The notes under the pieces were generated by a model. The model saw only the letters and a list, made by a program, of their open reading frames with translations. It was not told the origin of the DNA and made no database searches. Source: COE1 sp949066965 (GTDB lineage Bacteria > Bacillota > Clostridia > Lachnospirales > Lachnospiraceae). Taken from it: a DNA stretch of 64,000 nucleotides. The DNA is taken from NCBI GenBank assembly GCA_949066965.1, contig CARTDA010000006.1, forward strand, positions 66,816-130,815, written 5' to 3'. Shown here in pieces: positions 24,428 through 33,293 of the stretch; within the stretch, counting starts at the first letter, position 1, and the number at the start of each line of letters is the position of its first letter. The position numbers were made by a program, and so were the translations under genes.

Positions 24428-24637
24428 TTATTCTACAGAAACCACTTTATAGTCCTGTTCCTCAACTATGTTTTTCAGAACCTCGTCGTCGACCTGCGCA
24501 TTCAGTGTGACTACCGCGTTTCCTGCCTCATGGCTTACGACCGCCTCCGTCACCTGTTCCAAAGCCTCAAGGCATTTCTTTACCCTTGCCTCGCAGTGTC
24601 CGCACATCATTCCCTCGATTTTCAATGTCTTTGTCAT
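24428..24637 (-). CDS. possible internally translated CopZ-like copper chaperone
   Basis: Nested in the 3' end of copA, same frame. ATG 24637 has AAAGGAG eight bases upstream and opens a 69-aa HMA protein (MTKTLKIEGMMCGHCEARV) with the CxxC copper motif, the normal size of CopZ. It may be made both alone and fused to CopA. Cytoplasmic Cu(I) delivery to CopA is the known role of the family. Independent translation here is inference. Confidence 0.5.
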   Translation of the reverse strand: MTKTLKIEGMMCGHCEARVKKCLEALEQVTEAVVSHEAGNAVVTLNAQVDDEVLKNIVEEQDYKVVSVE

Positions 24638-26983
24638 TTTGCTTTCTCCTTTACTTATTTTTTTATCATTTACAGCCTGTGCCCGCATGCCTGCTGTTGC
24701 TTTCCGGTCATGCCGCGTGCTGTATATGTCAGCCAGATTCAGCCGCAGTGCGTTCGTCACCACACAGAAGCTCGAAAGGCTCATCGCCGCGGCGCCAAAC
24801 ATGGGGTTGAGCTGCCACCCGAGCAGCTCAATCCACACGCCTGCCGCCAGCGGGATTCCTATAACATTATAGAAAAACGCCCAGAAAAGATTTTCATGGA
24901 TATTTGTCAGTGTCCGCCGGCTTAAGCGAATCGCCGCCGGCACATCCTTGAGGCGGCTTTTCATCAGCACCACATCTGCGGCGTCAATCGCGATATCCGT
25001 CCCCGCGCCGATTGCAATGCCAATGTCAGCCCTTGTCAGCGCCGGCGCATCATTGATGCCGTCACCTACCATCGCAGTCTTCCCTTTTTCCATCAGGCTC
25101 CGTATGACGCTTTCCTTTCCGTCAGGAAGGACGCCTGCTATCACCTCGTCCACGCCCGCCTGCCTGCCGATTGCGTTTGCAGTGCGCTCATTGTCGCCCG
25201 TCAGCATCACAACGTGGATTCCCATATTCTTTAGTTCCTCGACCGCCTGCCTGCTGTCCTCCTTGATGACATCTGCCACGGCAATCATCCCGACAAGCGT
25301 GTCACTTGCAAAAAACAGCGGTGTCTTTCCCTCCCCGGATAGTTCTTCCGATTTTTGCAGGAACTCCTGTGAAATTTCCATTCTCTCCCCGATAAATTTC
25401 GCATTTCCGCCGTAGAGCTGCCTGCCGTCTGCCACCGCTGTCAGCCCATTTCCAGGAAGCGCCTTGAAATCCTTCACGTCCGGTAATTTGTATGCCTTAT
25501 CCGAAAAATAACCTTTTGCGTACTCGTTCACGGCGCGCGCAAGCGGGTGCTCGCTTTTCTGCTCCAGCGTGTACGCCATGGCGACCAGTTCGTCCACGGA
25601 CACGCCTTTCGCCGGTATGATGTCTGTCACCTCCGGCGCGCCGCTTGTGATGGTTCCTGTTTTGTCCAGTGCCACAATCGAAACCTTTCCTGCCTCCTCG
25701 AGCGACACTGCGGTCTTGAACATGATGCCGTTCTTTGCCCCCATGCCGTTTCCAACCATAATCGCCACCGGAGTGGCAAGCCCCAGGGCACAGGGACAGC
25801 TGATGACAAGCACGGAAATTCCCCTTGCAAGGGCAAAACCCACTGTCTGTCCGGCTGCCAGCCATACGAGTATCGTGACAAACGCAATCGCGATGACTGC
25901 CGGGACAAACACCCCTGATACCCTATCTGCCACCTTCGCAATCGGCGCCTTTGTGGCTGCTGCATCACTCACCATCCGGATAATCTGTGATAATGTCGTA
26001 TCTTCGCCTACCCGCACGGCCCTGCATTTTACAAAGCCTGACTGGTTGACCGTTGCCGCCGAAACCCTGTCCCCTGCCTGTTTATCCACCGGAATGCTCT
26101 CGCCGGTAAGCGCCGCCTCATTTACAGCGCTTGTGCCTTCCAGGACGATGCCGTCCACCGGAATGCTCTGCCCTGGTCTCACCACAAACACGTCCCCCAC
26201 CGACACCTCTTCTATGGGAACCTCTTCCTCGCTGTCACCACGCACCAGTACTGCCGTCTTTGGGGATATTTTCATCAGCCCCTTCAGCGCGTCCGTCGTC
26301 CTTCCCTTTGAGTGCGCCTCCAGCATTTTTCCGACCGTAATCAGTGTCAGTATCATCGCCGCCGACTCAAAATAAAACTCATGCATATATTCCATGACTG
26401 CCATCCCGTCACCCCGCAGCTGTGCATCTGTCATGGCAAAAAGCGCATAAGCGCTGTAGACAAATGCCGCTGTCGAGCCAAGCGCCACAAGGGTATCCAT
26501 GTTGGGTGCCCTATGCCAGAGGCTCTTAAAGCCGCTGATAAAAAATTTCTGGTTAATGACCATGACTGCCACAGTGAGCAGCAGCTGTATCAGCCCCATC
26601 GCGACATGATTGTTTTCCAGCACAGAGGGCACCGGAAAATTCCACATCATATGTCCCATCGAAAAGTACATCAGGACAACAAGAAAACCAGCCGAGTATA
26701 ACAGCCTGCGCTTTAAAGCTGGTGTCTCCCTGTCTTTTAGCATTTCCTCCTGCTCCGCGTGCGCACTGCCCTTTGCATTTTCAGCGCCTTTGCGCGCAGC
26801 CCCGTAGCCTGCTTCCACAACTGCCCTGATAATCTCCTGCGGGTCAGCGCTTCCTTCTACTCCCATGGAATTTGTAAGAAGGCTGACCGAACACGCACTG
26901 ACACCTGATACTTTTGAAACTGCTTTTTCCACCCTTGCGCTGCAGGCGGCACAGCTCATCCCCGTTACTGTGTACTGCTCCAT
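24428..26983 (-). CDS. copA: copper-exporting P-type ATPase with C-terminal CopZ-like domain
   Basis: Cu(I) efflux pump of the cell membrane, 851 aa. It has an N-terminal HMA domain (GMSCAAC, Cys 11 and 14), the intramembrane CPC motif (SCPCALGLATP), DKTGT phosphorylation site, SEHPLA histidine motif and GDGINDAPAL hinge, so it should be active. The last 69 residues (from Met783) are a second HMA domain, GMMCGHC, the size and look of a free CopZ chaperone. Its Met is preceded by AAAGGAG at 8 nt, and a run of seven A just upstream holds the frame open; see the finding. csoR lies about 50 bp upstream in the same operon. Confidence 0.93.
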   Translation of the reverse strand: MEQYTVTGMSCAACSARVEKAVSKVSGVSACSVSLLTNSMGVEGSADPQEIIRAVVEAGYGAARKGAENAKGSAHAEQEEMLKDRETPALKRRLLYSAGFLVVLMYFSMGHMMWNFPVPSVLENNHVAMGLIQLLLTVAVMVINQKFFISGFKSLWHRAPNMDTLVALGSTAAFVYSAYALFAMTDAQLRGDGMAVMEYMHEFYFESAAMILTLITVGKMLEAHSKGRTTDALKGLMKISPKTAVLVRGDSEEEVPIEEVSVGDVFVVRPGQSIPVDGIVLEGTSAVNEAALTGESIPVDKQAGDRVSAATVNQSGFVKCRAVRVGEDTTLSQIIRMVSDAAATKAPIAKVADRVSGVFVPAVIAIAFVTILVWLAAGQTVGFALARGISVLVISCPCALGLATPVAIMVGNGMGAKNGIMFKTAVSLEEAGKVSIVALDKTGTITSGAPEVTDIIPAKGVSVDELVAMAYTLEQKSEHPLARAVNEYAKGYFSDKAYKLPDVKDFKALPGNGLTAVADGRQLYGGNAKFIGERMEISQEFLQKSEELSGEGKTPLFFASDTLVGMIAVADVIKEDSRQAVEELKNMGIHVVMLTGDNERTANAIGRQAGVDEVIAGVLPDGKESVIRSLMEKGKTAMVGDGINDAPALTRADIGIAIGAGTDIAIDAADVVLMKSRLKDVPAAIRLSRRTLTNIHENLFWAFFYNVIGIPLAAGVWIELLGWQLNPMFGAAAMSLSSFCVVTNALRLNLADIYSTRHDRKATAGMRAQAVNDKKISKGESKMTKTLKIEGMMCGHCEARVKKCLEALEQVTEAVVSHEAGNAVVTLNAQVDDEVLKNIVEEQDYKVVSVE

Positions 26984-27033
26984 CCCATCTTCTCCTTTTT
27001 ATTCCTATTATGTCCCCAATTTTCAAACTTCTG

Positions 27034-27372
27034 TCACTTCATCAGCTTTTTCAGTGTATTGACAAGTTCATCCACCGTCTCCTCCTTGCCGTCCTTAATA
27101 TCCTGTGTCACGCATGTCTTGATGTGGTTTGCCAGGAGCACCCTGTTAAAACTATTGAGCGCCGCATTTACTGCCGCAACCTGTACCAGAATATCCGTAC
27201 AATACACATTCTTTTCCACCATTCCCTTGATGCCACGTATCTGCCCTTCAATGCGGCTGAGCCGGTTTATCATATCCTTATATTCTTTTTCCGAACGCTC
27301 CTTTGTCTCGTGCACATGGTTTTCACCCCCCATGTTCTCCTTCTCAACTTCTGTATTCAATTCTTTTCCCAT
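27034..27372 (-). CDS. csoR: CsoR-type copper-sensing repressor
   Basis: Four-helix DUF156/CsoR repressor, 112 aa, that releases DNA on binding Cu(I). The metal ligands Cys58 (VYCTDIL), His83 and Cys87 (ANHIKTCV) match the Cys-His-Cys set of copper sensors, which separates it from RcnR and FrmR. The conserved RLSRIEGQIRGI is present. ATG 27372 follows AAGGAGG at 6 nt. It is first in the csoR-copA operon. A TACC-N7-GGTA operator lies inside the promoter spacer upstream, so it likely represses its own operon. A His-containing N-terminal extension of about 25 residues is longer than usual. Confidence 0.93.
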   Translation of the reverse strand: MGKELNTEVEKENMGGENHVHETKERSEKEYKDMINRLSRIEGQIRGIKGMVEKNVYCTDILVQVAAVNAALNSFNRVLLANHIKTCVTQDIKDGKEETVDELVNTLKKLMK

Positions 27373-27429
27373 ACGAAACCTCCTTACCTCCTTTGGCGTA
27401 TACTTTCTCCTTTTCCATCGGCACTTTAT

Positions 27430-27458
27430 ATACTATACCCCTGTACGGTAAATGTCAA
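27430..27458 (-). promoter_or_regulatory. csoR-copA promoter with embedded CsoR operator
   Basis: Minus strand -35 TTGACA (27453-27458), 17-bp spacer, -10 TAGTAT (27430-27435). The spacer contains TACCCCTGTACGGTA (plus strand, 27436-27450), a pseudo-palindrome TACC-N7-GGTA like known CsoR sites. Binding would sit between -35 and -10. Confidence 0.75.
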
Positions 27459-27508
27459 GTCTTTTTTTGAATCGGACATCTCATACCTTCCAATGCCCGA
27501 TTCAAATA

Positions 27509-28588
27509 CTACCGCACAACGTTTTCCATCTCTTCCTTTGCACTTTTCAGGCATTCCATAAGCTTCGGCGAAAATTTTCCGCACTCACCGTTTATTATCA
27601 TGTTAAACGCCTGCTCCTTTGTAAATGCCTTTTTATAACACCGTTCACTAATCAGCGCGTCATATACATCCGCAACTGAGACAATCTGCGCCGCTATCGG
27701 AATATCGTCCCCGACAAGCTTATCAGGATATCCCCTGCCGTCAAAACGCTCGTGGTGATGCCTGCATATCTCGCTTGCATAAGCCTTATAATTGTCATCC
27801 CACACCTCATTGATATGGTCCAGCACCTCACATCCCCTGACAGTATGGGACTTCATGCACTCAAATTCCTCATCCGTCAGCTTTCCGGGCTTTAGCAGGA
27901 TATTGTCCGGTATTGCAATCTTTCCTATGTCATGCACCGCACTCGCAGATTCTATGATGCGCACCTCCTCGTCCGTAAGGTGGTATTCCGGATAGCGCTC
28001 CATCACTTCCCTCGCCAGAATCTGTGTATAGGATTTCACCCGCTTTACATGCTCCCCGCTCTCCAGATTCCTGCTCTCCACAACCTCCGCAAGGATATCC
28101 GTTATCTTTTCATTGCGCTTTATGAGCTCCTCCGCCTGCCTGCATATCATGTCATACTGGCGTTTCAGCGTCCTGGTCTGCGATGCGACCTGCTCTTCCA
28201 GGCAGTTCCTGTATGCAAACAGGTCTGCCACATTTTTCACGCGCTTCATGACAAGTGAGTTGTCGAACGGTTTCTTGATAAAGTCCGTCACCCCATAATC
28301 AAAACATCTGCGTTCCACATCCACTGCCTGCTCCCCGCTGATAACCAGCACCGGTATCTGCTTAAGATACCCTTTCTGTTCCATCAGCTTCATGACCGCA
28401 TAGCCATCCATAACCGGCATAATCAGGTCAAGCAGCACCACGCAGATTTCATGCGCATGCTGCTCAATCATCTCGATTCCCCGCTTTCCATCCTCCGCCA
28501 GAAGAACCGGATATTCCTCCTTGAGAATCTCCGCGAGCATTTCACGGTTAAATTCCGCATCATCAATTATCAATACCTTTTTTCTCAT
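27509..28588 (-). CDS. receiver - HD-GYP cyclic-di-GMP phosphodiesterase
   Basis: 359-aa response regulator. Receiver at 1-~120 with phospho-Asp D54 (LLDLIMP) and KKPF; a helical linker of about 45 residues; then an HD-GYP domain with HDIGK (219-223) and HHERFDGRGYP (278-288). All metal and GYP residues are present, so degradation of cyclic-di-GMP is likely. No sensor kinase is adjacent. It is divergent from asnA across 230 bp. With the EAL protein at 16 kb and the PilZ protein at 47 kb it forms a cyclic-di-GMP set in this window. Whether it acts on motility is inferred. Confidence 0.92.
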   Translation of the reverse strand: MRKKVLIIDDAEFNREMLAEILKEEYPVLLAEDGKRGIEMIEQHAHEICVVLLDLIMPVMDGYAVMKLMEQKGYLKQIPVLVISGEQAVDVERRCFDYGVTDFIKKPFDNSLVMKRVKNVADLFAYRNCLEEQVASQTRTLKRQYDMICRQAEELIKRNEKITDILAEVVESRNLESGEHVKRVKSYTQILAREVMERYPEYHLTDEEVRIIESASAVHDIGKIAIPDNILLKPGKLTDEEFECMKSHTVRGCEVLDHINEVWDDNYKAYASEICRHHHERFDGRGYPDKLVGDDIPIAAQIVSVADVYDALISERCYKKAFTKEQAFNMIINGECGKFSPKLMECLKSAKEEMENVVR

Positions 28589-28749
28589 TCCGTACCCTCT
28601 TATTATTTATCGTCACTATGCCTGAAACGTTTCCATACGCTCCAAAACAACTATGTCGACGAAATTATATCATATCCTATTAATCAAGTGCAACAAAAAT
28701 ACATTACTTTTCGTAACAGGCAAAATTTAATTATTTTTTGTATTTGAGA

Positions 28750-28778
28750 TTGAATTCCGCAGGATAAAGTGCGATACT
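28750..28778 (+). promoter_or_regulatory. promoter of asnA
   Basis: -35 TTGAAT (28750-28755), 17-bp spacer, -10 GATACT (28773-28778); leader of about 35 nt to the start, with AAAAGGAG before ATG 28819. Too short for a T-box. Confidence 0.5.
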
Positions 28779-28818
28779 ATATCGGTAGGAAACTTAAAAT
28801 GAAAAAGGAGATGCAGCA

Positions 28819-29829
28819 ATGAAAAACCTGACCATTCCAAAGGATTATCATTCGGCGCTAAATCTGCACGATACGCAGATTGCCATCAAAACAGTAAAGG
28901 ACTTTTTCCAGAACCAGATATCACAGCACCTGAATCTTGCACGCGTGTCCGCACCACTTTTCGTCGACCCGCTGTCGGGCTTAAATGACAACTTAAACGG
29001 CGTGGAGCGCCCTGTCAGTTTTGATATCAGGGAACAGGACGGGCGCATCGCGGAGGTTGTCCAGTCGCTTGCCAAATGGAAGCGATATGCCCTGAAAAAG
29101 TATGGTTTTACAATCGGCGAAGGCATTTACACGGACATGAATGCAATCAGGCGCGATGAGGACACGGACAACATCCACTCTGTCTTTGTAGACCAGTGGG
29201 ACTGGGAAAAAATCATCAATCGTGAGGACAGAACCCTCGACACCCTCAAAAACACTGTCAGGAATGTATACAAATGCCTTCAAAATACAGAGAAATACAT
29301 GGCAATCCAGTACGATTACATAGATGAAATACTTCCTAATGACATTTACTTTGTCACCACAGAGGAATTAGCCGAAATTTTCCCTGACAACACGCCAAAA
29401 GAACGCGAATATTACATAGCAAAGGCAAAGGGTGCCGTCTGCATTATGAAAATCGGCGACAAGCTGGAAAACGGAAAACCGCATGACGGCCGTGCCCCGG
29501 ACTATGATGACTGGGCGCTAAACGCGGACATTGTTGTCTATTATCCGGTTCTGGACATTGCGCTGGAGCTGTCAAGCATGGGCGTCCGCGTCGATAAAGA
29601 CTCCCTGCTCTCGCAGCTGGAAAAAGCCGGCTGCCCCGAACGTGCCAAGCTTCCTTACCAGAAAGCAGTCATTGACGAGGCTCTTCCATTCACCATCGGA
29701 GGCGGCATCGGCCAGTCCCGTATCTGTATGTTCTTTCTCAGGAAGGCACATATCGGTGAAGTCCAGTCCTCACTCTGGCCTGACGATGTTGTCTCGGAGT
29801 GCCTGGCAAATGGCATACAGCTTTTATAG
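28819..29829 (+). CDS. asnA: aspartate-ammonia ligase (asparagine synthetase A)
   Basis: ATP-dependent, ammonia-using asparagine synthetase of the class II aaRS-like fold, 336 aa (usual ~330-340). Family hallmarks include LARVSAPLFVDPLSGLNDNL, GVERPVSFDI, VFVDQWDWEKII and the C-terminal GGGIGQSRICMFFL (class II motif 3). Single gene with its own promoter and terminator. Confidence 0.97.
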   Translation: MKNLTIPKDYHSALNLHDTQIAIKTVKDFFQNQISQHLNLARVSAPLFVDPLSGLNDNLNGVERPVSFDIREQDGRIAEVVQSLAKWKRYALKKYGFTIGEGIYTDMNAIRRDEDTDNIHSVFVDQWDWEKIINREDRTLDTLKNTVRNVYKCLQNTEKYMAIQYDYIDEILPNDIYFVTTEELAEIFPDNTPKEREYYIAKAKGAVCIMKIGDKLENGKPHDGRAPDYDDWALNADIVVYYPVLDIALELSSMGVRVDKDSLLSQLEKAGCPERAKLPYQKAVIDEALPFTIGGGIGQSRICMFFLRKAHIGEVQSSLWPDDVVSECLANGIQLL

Positions 29830-29835
29830 CCAGCT

Positions 29836-29873
29836 GAATCAGATAGGGGAAGCCCTTTTCCCTATCTGATTTC
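29836..29873 (+). terminator. intrinsic terminator of asnA
   Basis: Stem AATCAGATAGGG / CCCTATCTGATT, loop of 11 bases, short T tail; 7 bp after the stop codon. Confidence 0.8.
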
Positions 29874-29912
29874 AGAACAGCCAGCCGTTTCCGGGCACGA
29901 CAAAGTTATTTC

Positions 29913-30632
29913 TTAACAGTTCCTAAGCACAGCGCATTCCAGCTTCCCGACGGATATAAAATTGTGCCCTGTGGCATAGAAATCCGTCAGCTCTCCCGCC
30001 GGCTCAAACTTCTCATCGTCTGGCAGAAGCTCCCATTCCGTTTCGGAGACGGCCATCATTGTAAATGCATCCTTATAATACGGATATGTCGCCGGAACTG
30101 TCTCCATAATTCCCCTGCATTCCTCCAGTCCGCACTCCGGAAAGTTAATGTTCCAAACCTCGTGTGAAGCTGTCTTCCTGTCCATCAGGGTTCTCAATAT
30201 CCTTTCAAGCCAGCAGTCGGCAAGCGCATAATCATCTCCCCCTGCCGAAACCGCTATCCCCTTTATTCCCTGGTATACCGCTTCCCTTGCCGCTGCCACT
30301 GTCCCTGAATACACCGTATCATATCCCATGTTGTATCCTTTGTTGATGCCCGAAATCACCACGTCCGGTCTCTCCTGAAGGATTGCATGCACCGCCGCCT
30401 TCACGCAGTCAGCCGGCATGCCGCTGCAGCTGTACGCAGCCTTTACGCCAACCGGAAATGGTACCTGCCTGACACGGAGTGCCTTTCCGACGGTTATACT
30501 GTGTGATACCGCGCTCCTCTGCCCGGACGGCGCCACAACATAAACCTCGTCTGATAATTTTACCACTATTTCCGCAAGCTTTCTGAGCCCTGACGCATCT
30601 ATCCCATCATCATTTGTTATGAGTATCTTCAA
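29913..30632 (-). CDS. surE: SurE 5'/3'-nucleotidase
   Basis: Metal-dependent nucleoside monophosphate phosphatase, 239 aa. The metal-binding start MKILITNDDGIDA (Asp8, Asp9), the serine loop APSGQRSAVSHSIT and the ISGINKGYNMG segment with the metal-binding Asn are all present. It lies 22 bp downstream of the DUF6320 gene and is probably the third gene of an acyltransferase-DUF6320-surE operon. Confidence 0.95.
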   Translation of the reverse strand: MKILITNDDGIDASGLRKLAEIVVKLSDEVYVVAPSGQRSAVSHSITVGKALRVRQVPFPVGVKAAYSCSGMPADCVKAAVHAILQERPDVVISGINKGYNMGYDTVYSGTVAAAREAVYQGIKGIAVSAGGDDYALADCWLERILRTLMDRKTASHEVWNINFPECGLEECRGIMETVPATYPYYKDAFTMMAVSETEWELLPDDEKFEPAGELTDFYATGHNFISVGKLECAVLRNC

Positions 30633-30654
30633 TTCCCGCCCTCCAAATCATTAT

Positions 30655-31317
30655 CTATATATGAAACCGCCTTTTCAACTCCACACGCGAACGCCTGCCG
30701 CCGACAATGACCGTTCCAAGCAGCAGAATCACAGAAACATTCAGCGCAATTATGGACACGATTGGCTCTGTAATAATCTGGAATGCATTCATCACAACAG
30801 CCACGCCGCTGCAAATAACCATAAAAATCTGCAGCATCAGGTAACTCTGCCAGTTCTTGCGGTTTATGACCATAAGCGCCAGTATTCCCACATCAATCAG
30901 CAGTATTCCCGACGGCAGCACATAATTCACAGACCATCCGTCATAACCTACGAAAAAGTCAATTGCCACCAGCATAATCACCGCAATTACCGTAAGCACC
31001 ACCGTCTTTGCGATATAGCCGCTCGTTCCCAGTATGGCATATTTGATGACTATATATCCGAAAAGAAGAACGAGCCCGCTGATGATGTACACCAGCGACT
31101 GTACCTCGGTAAGCATACATATATTGATGAGGATAATTTCTATTACAACTGCAAGAAACAGATATACCCGGGAAAAAAACACTAATTTTCTCGTTTTTAC
31201 CCTGATATCGGGATACATATTTTCCATCTCTTCTGTCTCATCGAGCACTGTGTTGCACAGGGGGCAACGCTCCGTCTCATCAAGCACTTCTATATTACAC
31301 TGTCTGCATTTACTCAT
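30655..31317 (-). CDS. zinc-ribbon membrane protein (DUF6320-like)
   Basis: 220-aa membrane protein. The N-terminus is a zinc ribbon, CRQCNIEVLDETERCPLC, with two CxxC knuckles, followed by a short acidic linker and six predicted membrane helices from about residue 45. This matches the DUF6320 layout in gut Clostridia. Its start overlaps the end of the acyltransferase gene by 8 bp, so they are translationally coupled. Function unknown; the pairing suggests a membrane-associated acyl-transfer step. Confidence 0.75.
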   Translation of the reverse strand: MSKCRQCNIEVLDETERCPLCNTVLDETEEMENMYPDIRVKTRKLVFFSRVYLFLAVVIEIILINICMLTEVQSLVYIISGLVLLFGYIVIKYAILGTSGYIAKTVVLTVIAVIMLVAIDFFVGYDGWSVNYVLPSGILLIDVGILALMVINRKNWQSYLMLQIFMVICSGVAVVMNAFQIITEPIVSIIALNVSVILLLGTVIVGGRRSRVELKRRFHI

Positions 31318-32671
31318 AATTCACCCCGTTGCTTTCAATTTCCACATACACGCCATCCCCTGCAATCTTCCTGAAAAATCCACGCTGTATAGACGAGTCG
31401 GAAAGGTCATAACTAAAGCTAAACACCAATGTACTCCCATAGGAACAGATATTGCCCTTTATATGCTGTCCCTTGGACATGGCAAGGCACGAATGGAACA
31501 TTTCCACATACGGCTTATAGGCATCCTCCACCGTGATATTCCCTATATTTGTAATGGTGGTGGTATTTGCAAGAGCCGACCGGGTATACACGACCCTCAT
31601 GGCAATATTCTTAATCAGCAGCGGTGCAGCCCTCGCCACCAGTATTTTTTCATTGGAAACGTTATAAGAAAAAAGCCGCTCCAGATTTTCCTTATGAATC
31701 TGCTGTTTCAGACTGTCCTTTACAATTTCCAGCACCTCCTCAAAGGTGTATTCCTCCTTGACAGGATGAAACTCAGCTGACACCATGACAAAAAAGTTCT
31801 TAGTCGTGATGGAATTGAAATATGGACGGAGGTTGACAGGAACAGCAACCCTTATGGGTTTATCGGACGGCATGCCGTGCATACACTCCTTATAAACACT
31901 CCATACAAATACTGACACTAAGTATTCATTGATGCTTGCACCATAACGGCGGCACACTGCCTTTAACTCCGGTATCTGCATATAGCCGTGCATAATCCCG
32001 AACTCACCGGGACTCAGCCGCTCGCCTTTCACAAGATATGCCTTTTTTGTCTGATAGCCTTTCTCGGAGCTTTTCCGGTAATTTTTCAGGAAGCTGTCCT
32101 CCCTGTTTAACGATGTGCTGCTGGCAAGCGAATCCCCCTTTGTCCCTTTCAGTTCCGGATGCACCAGCCGCAGATACTGATATGTCAGTTCTTTTAAAAA
32201 ATTAATCCCACCCATACCATCTGTCAGCACATGGAACACCTCCAGATTAATACGGTATCTATAGTATGTGACCCGGAACAAATAACTGTTATTCCGATTG
32301 GGATAAATATATCTGCATGGAAATGTTATCTCCTCCCGTACCTTCGGCGCCGGTTTCCCATTTTCCTCAAAATAATACCAGAAAACACCTTGTCTGAGCC
32401 TGAGATTGAAACCGTCAAACTTGGGCAGCACGATATCCAGTGCCTTCTGCAACAGTCCGGGGTCAACCAATTCCGCCAGGGTTACGCTGATGCGGTACAC
32501 ATTACTCATGCTCTCTCCGGCTATAACTGGAAAAAGATGGGCAGTGTTATCCAACTTATCCCATCTAATCTCCCTTGCCGTTCCTGCTGCCTGAAACAGC
32601 CTTGTCTTTTTTTCTTCTTTCCCCTTTATCGGAACAGAATCCGTTGTTCTTTTCTTCATAGACAGCCCCAT
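31310..32671 (-). CDS. condensation-like acyltransferase
   Basis: 453-aa protein of the CoA-dependent acyltransferase/condensation superfamily (the group often named alcohol acetyltransferase or PapA-like). The HxxxDG active motif is HVLTDGMGG with His147 and Asp151. Later segments such as NEYLVSVFVWSVYKE and PIRVAVPVNLRPYF match the second lobe of that fold. Two in-frame ATGs (32671 and 32659) are possible; neither has an ideal ribosome site. Substrate unknown. Coupled to the DUF6320 gene by an 8-bp overlap. Confidence 0.75.
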   Translation of the reverse strand: MGLSMKKRTTDSVPIKGKEEKKTRLFQAAGTAREIRWDKLDNTAHLFPVIAGESMSNVYRISVTLAELVDPGLLQKALDIVLPKFDGFNLRLRQGVFWYYFEENGKPAPKVREEITFPCRYIYPNRNNSYLFRVTYYRYRINLEVFHVLTDGMGGINFLKELTYQYLRLVHPELKGTKGDSLASSTSLNREDSFLKNYRKSSEKGYQTKKAYLVKGERLSPGEFGIMHGYMQIPELKAVCRRYGASINEYLVSVFVWSVYKECMHGMPSDKPIRVAVPVNLRPYFNSITTKNFFVMVSAEFHPVKEEYTFEEVLEIVKDSLKQQIHKENLERLFSYNVSNEKILVARAAPLLIKNIAMRVVYTRSALANTTTITNIGNITVEDAYKPYVEMFHSCLAMSKGQHIKGNICSYGSTLVFSFSYDLSDSSIQRGFFRKIAGDGVYVEIESNGVNYE

Positions 32672-32729
32672 TTCCTAATTTCTATCTCTAGTATACTCTT
32701 AAATGTGGCCTGTATCAAGGAAAAATAAT

Positions 32730-33272
32730 TTAGTTGAATGCAGCTTTCCTCACACGTACGCGCACCGGCATGCCCACCGCAATACTAAGTATAATTTTTA
32801 CAGCATCGCCTAAAAGAAATGGGAGCACGCCGGCCGCAAGCGCGGCGCCAAAGCTCATTTTTGCCTGAAAGGCAAGCCACGCTGTTCCAAAGGCATAGCA
32901 CACTGCTGTTCCTGCCACCATACCGATAAAGCTTGGCACAGGTTTCCCATTCCACCTGTCGACAAACCAGCCGCAGATGACTGCCATAAAGACAAATCCA
33001 ATCAGATACCCGCCCGTCGGTCCCAGAATCTTTGCCGGTCCACTTGTGAATGCAGAAAATACAGGCATTCCTACAAGTCCAAGCAAAAGGTACACACAAT
33101 AGCTGATTGTTCCGCGCTTCATCCCAAGCAGATATACAGCGAAGTAAACCGCAAGATTAGTGAGGGAAATCGGCACCGGACTAAACGGCAGCGGCAGGGA
33201 AAGTGGTCCCGCTATACAGGTTAATGCCGCCATAAGTCCAATCATGGTAATTTCTTTCGTCTTCATATTCAT
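32730..33272 (-). CDS. bioY: biotin ECF transporter S component BioY
   Basis: Membrane substrate-binding subunit that captures biotin and works with a shared ECF energy module not seen in the window. 180 aa, about six helices; GPLSLPLPFSPVPISLTNLA, LPLLLG-like YLLLGLVGMPVF and GPTGGYLIGF are BioY hallmarks. A BirA operator overlaps its promoter, as at bioB, so uptake and the last synthetic step should be co-repressed by biotin. Confidence 0.95.
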   Translation of the reverse strand: MNMKTKEITMIGLMAALTCIAGPLSLPLPFSPVPISLTNLAVYFAVYLLGMKRGTISYCVYLLLGLVGMPVFSAFTSGPAKILGPTGGYLIGFVFMAVICGWFVDRWNGKPVPSFIGMVAGTAVCYAFGTAWLAFQAKMSFGAALAAGVLPFLLGDAVKIILSIAVGMPVRVRVRKAAFN

Positions 33273-33293
33273 GTATCCTTCCTCCGATTTTAA

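Noticed and set aside
27460..27505. Hairpin GAATCGG/CCGATTC between csoR promoter and the HD-GYP gene as a terminator
   Set aside because: In the minus direction it is followed by A residues rather than T, so intrinsic termination is not expected.
28589..28818. T-box leader for asnA
   Set aside because: The best promoter leaves only about 35 nt of leader, too short for a T-box, and no T-box sequence is seen.
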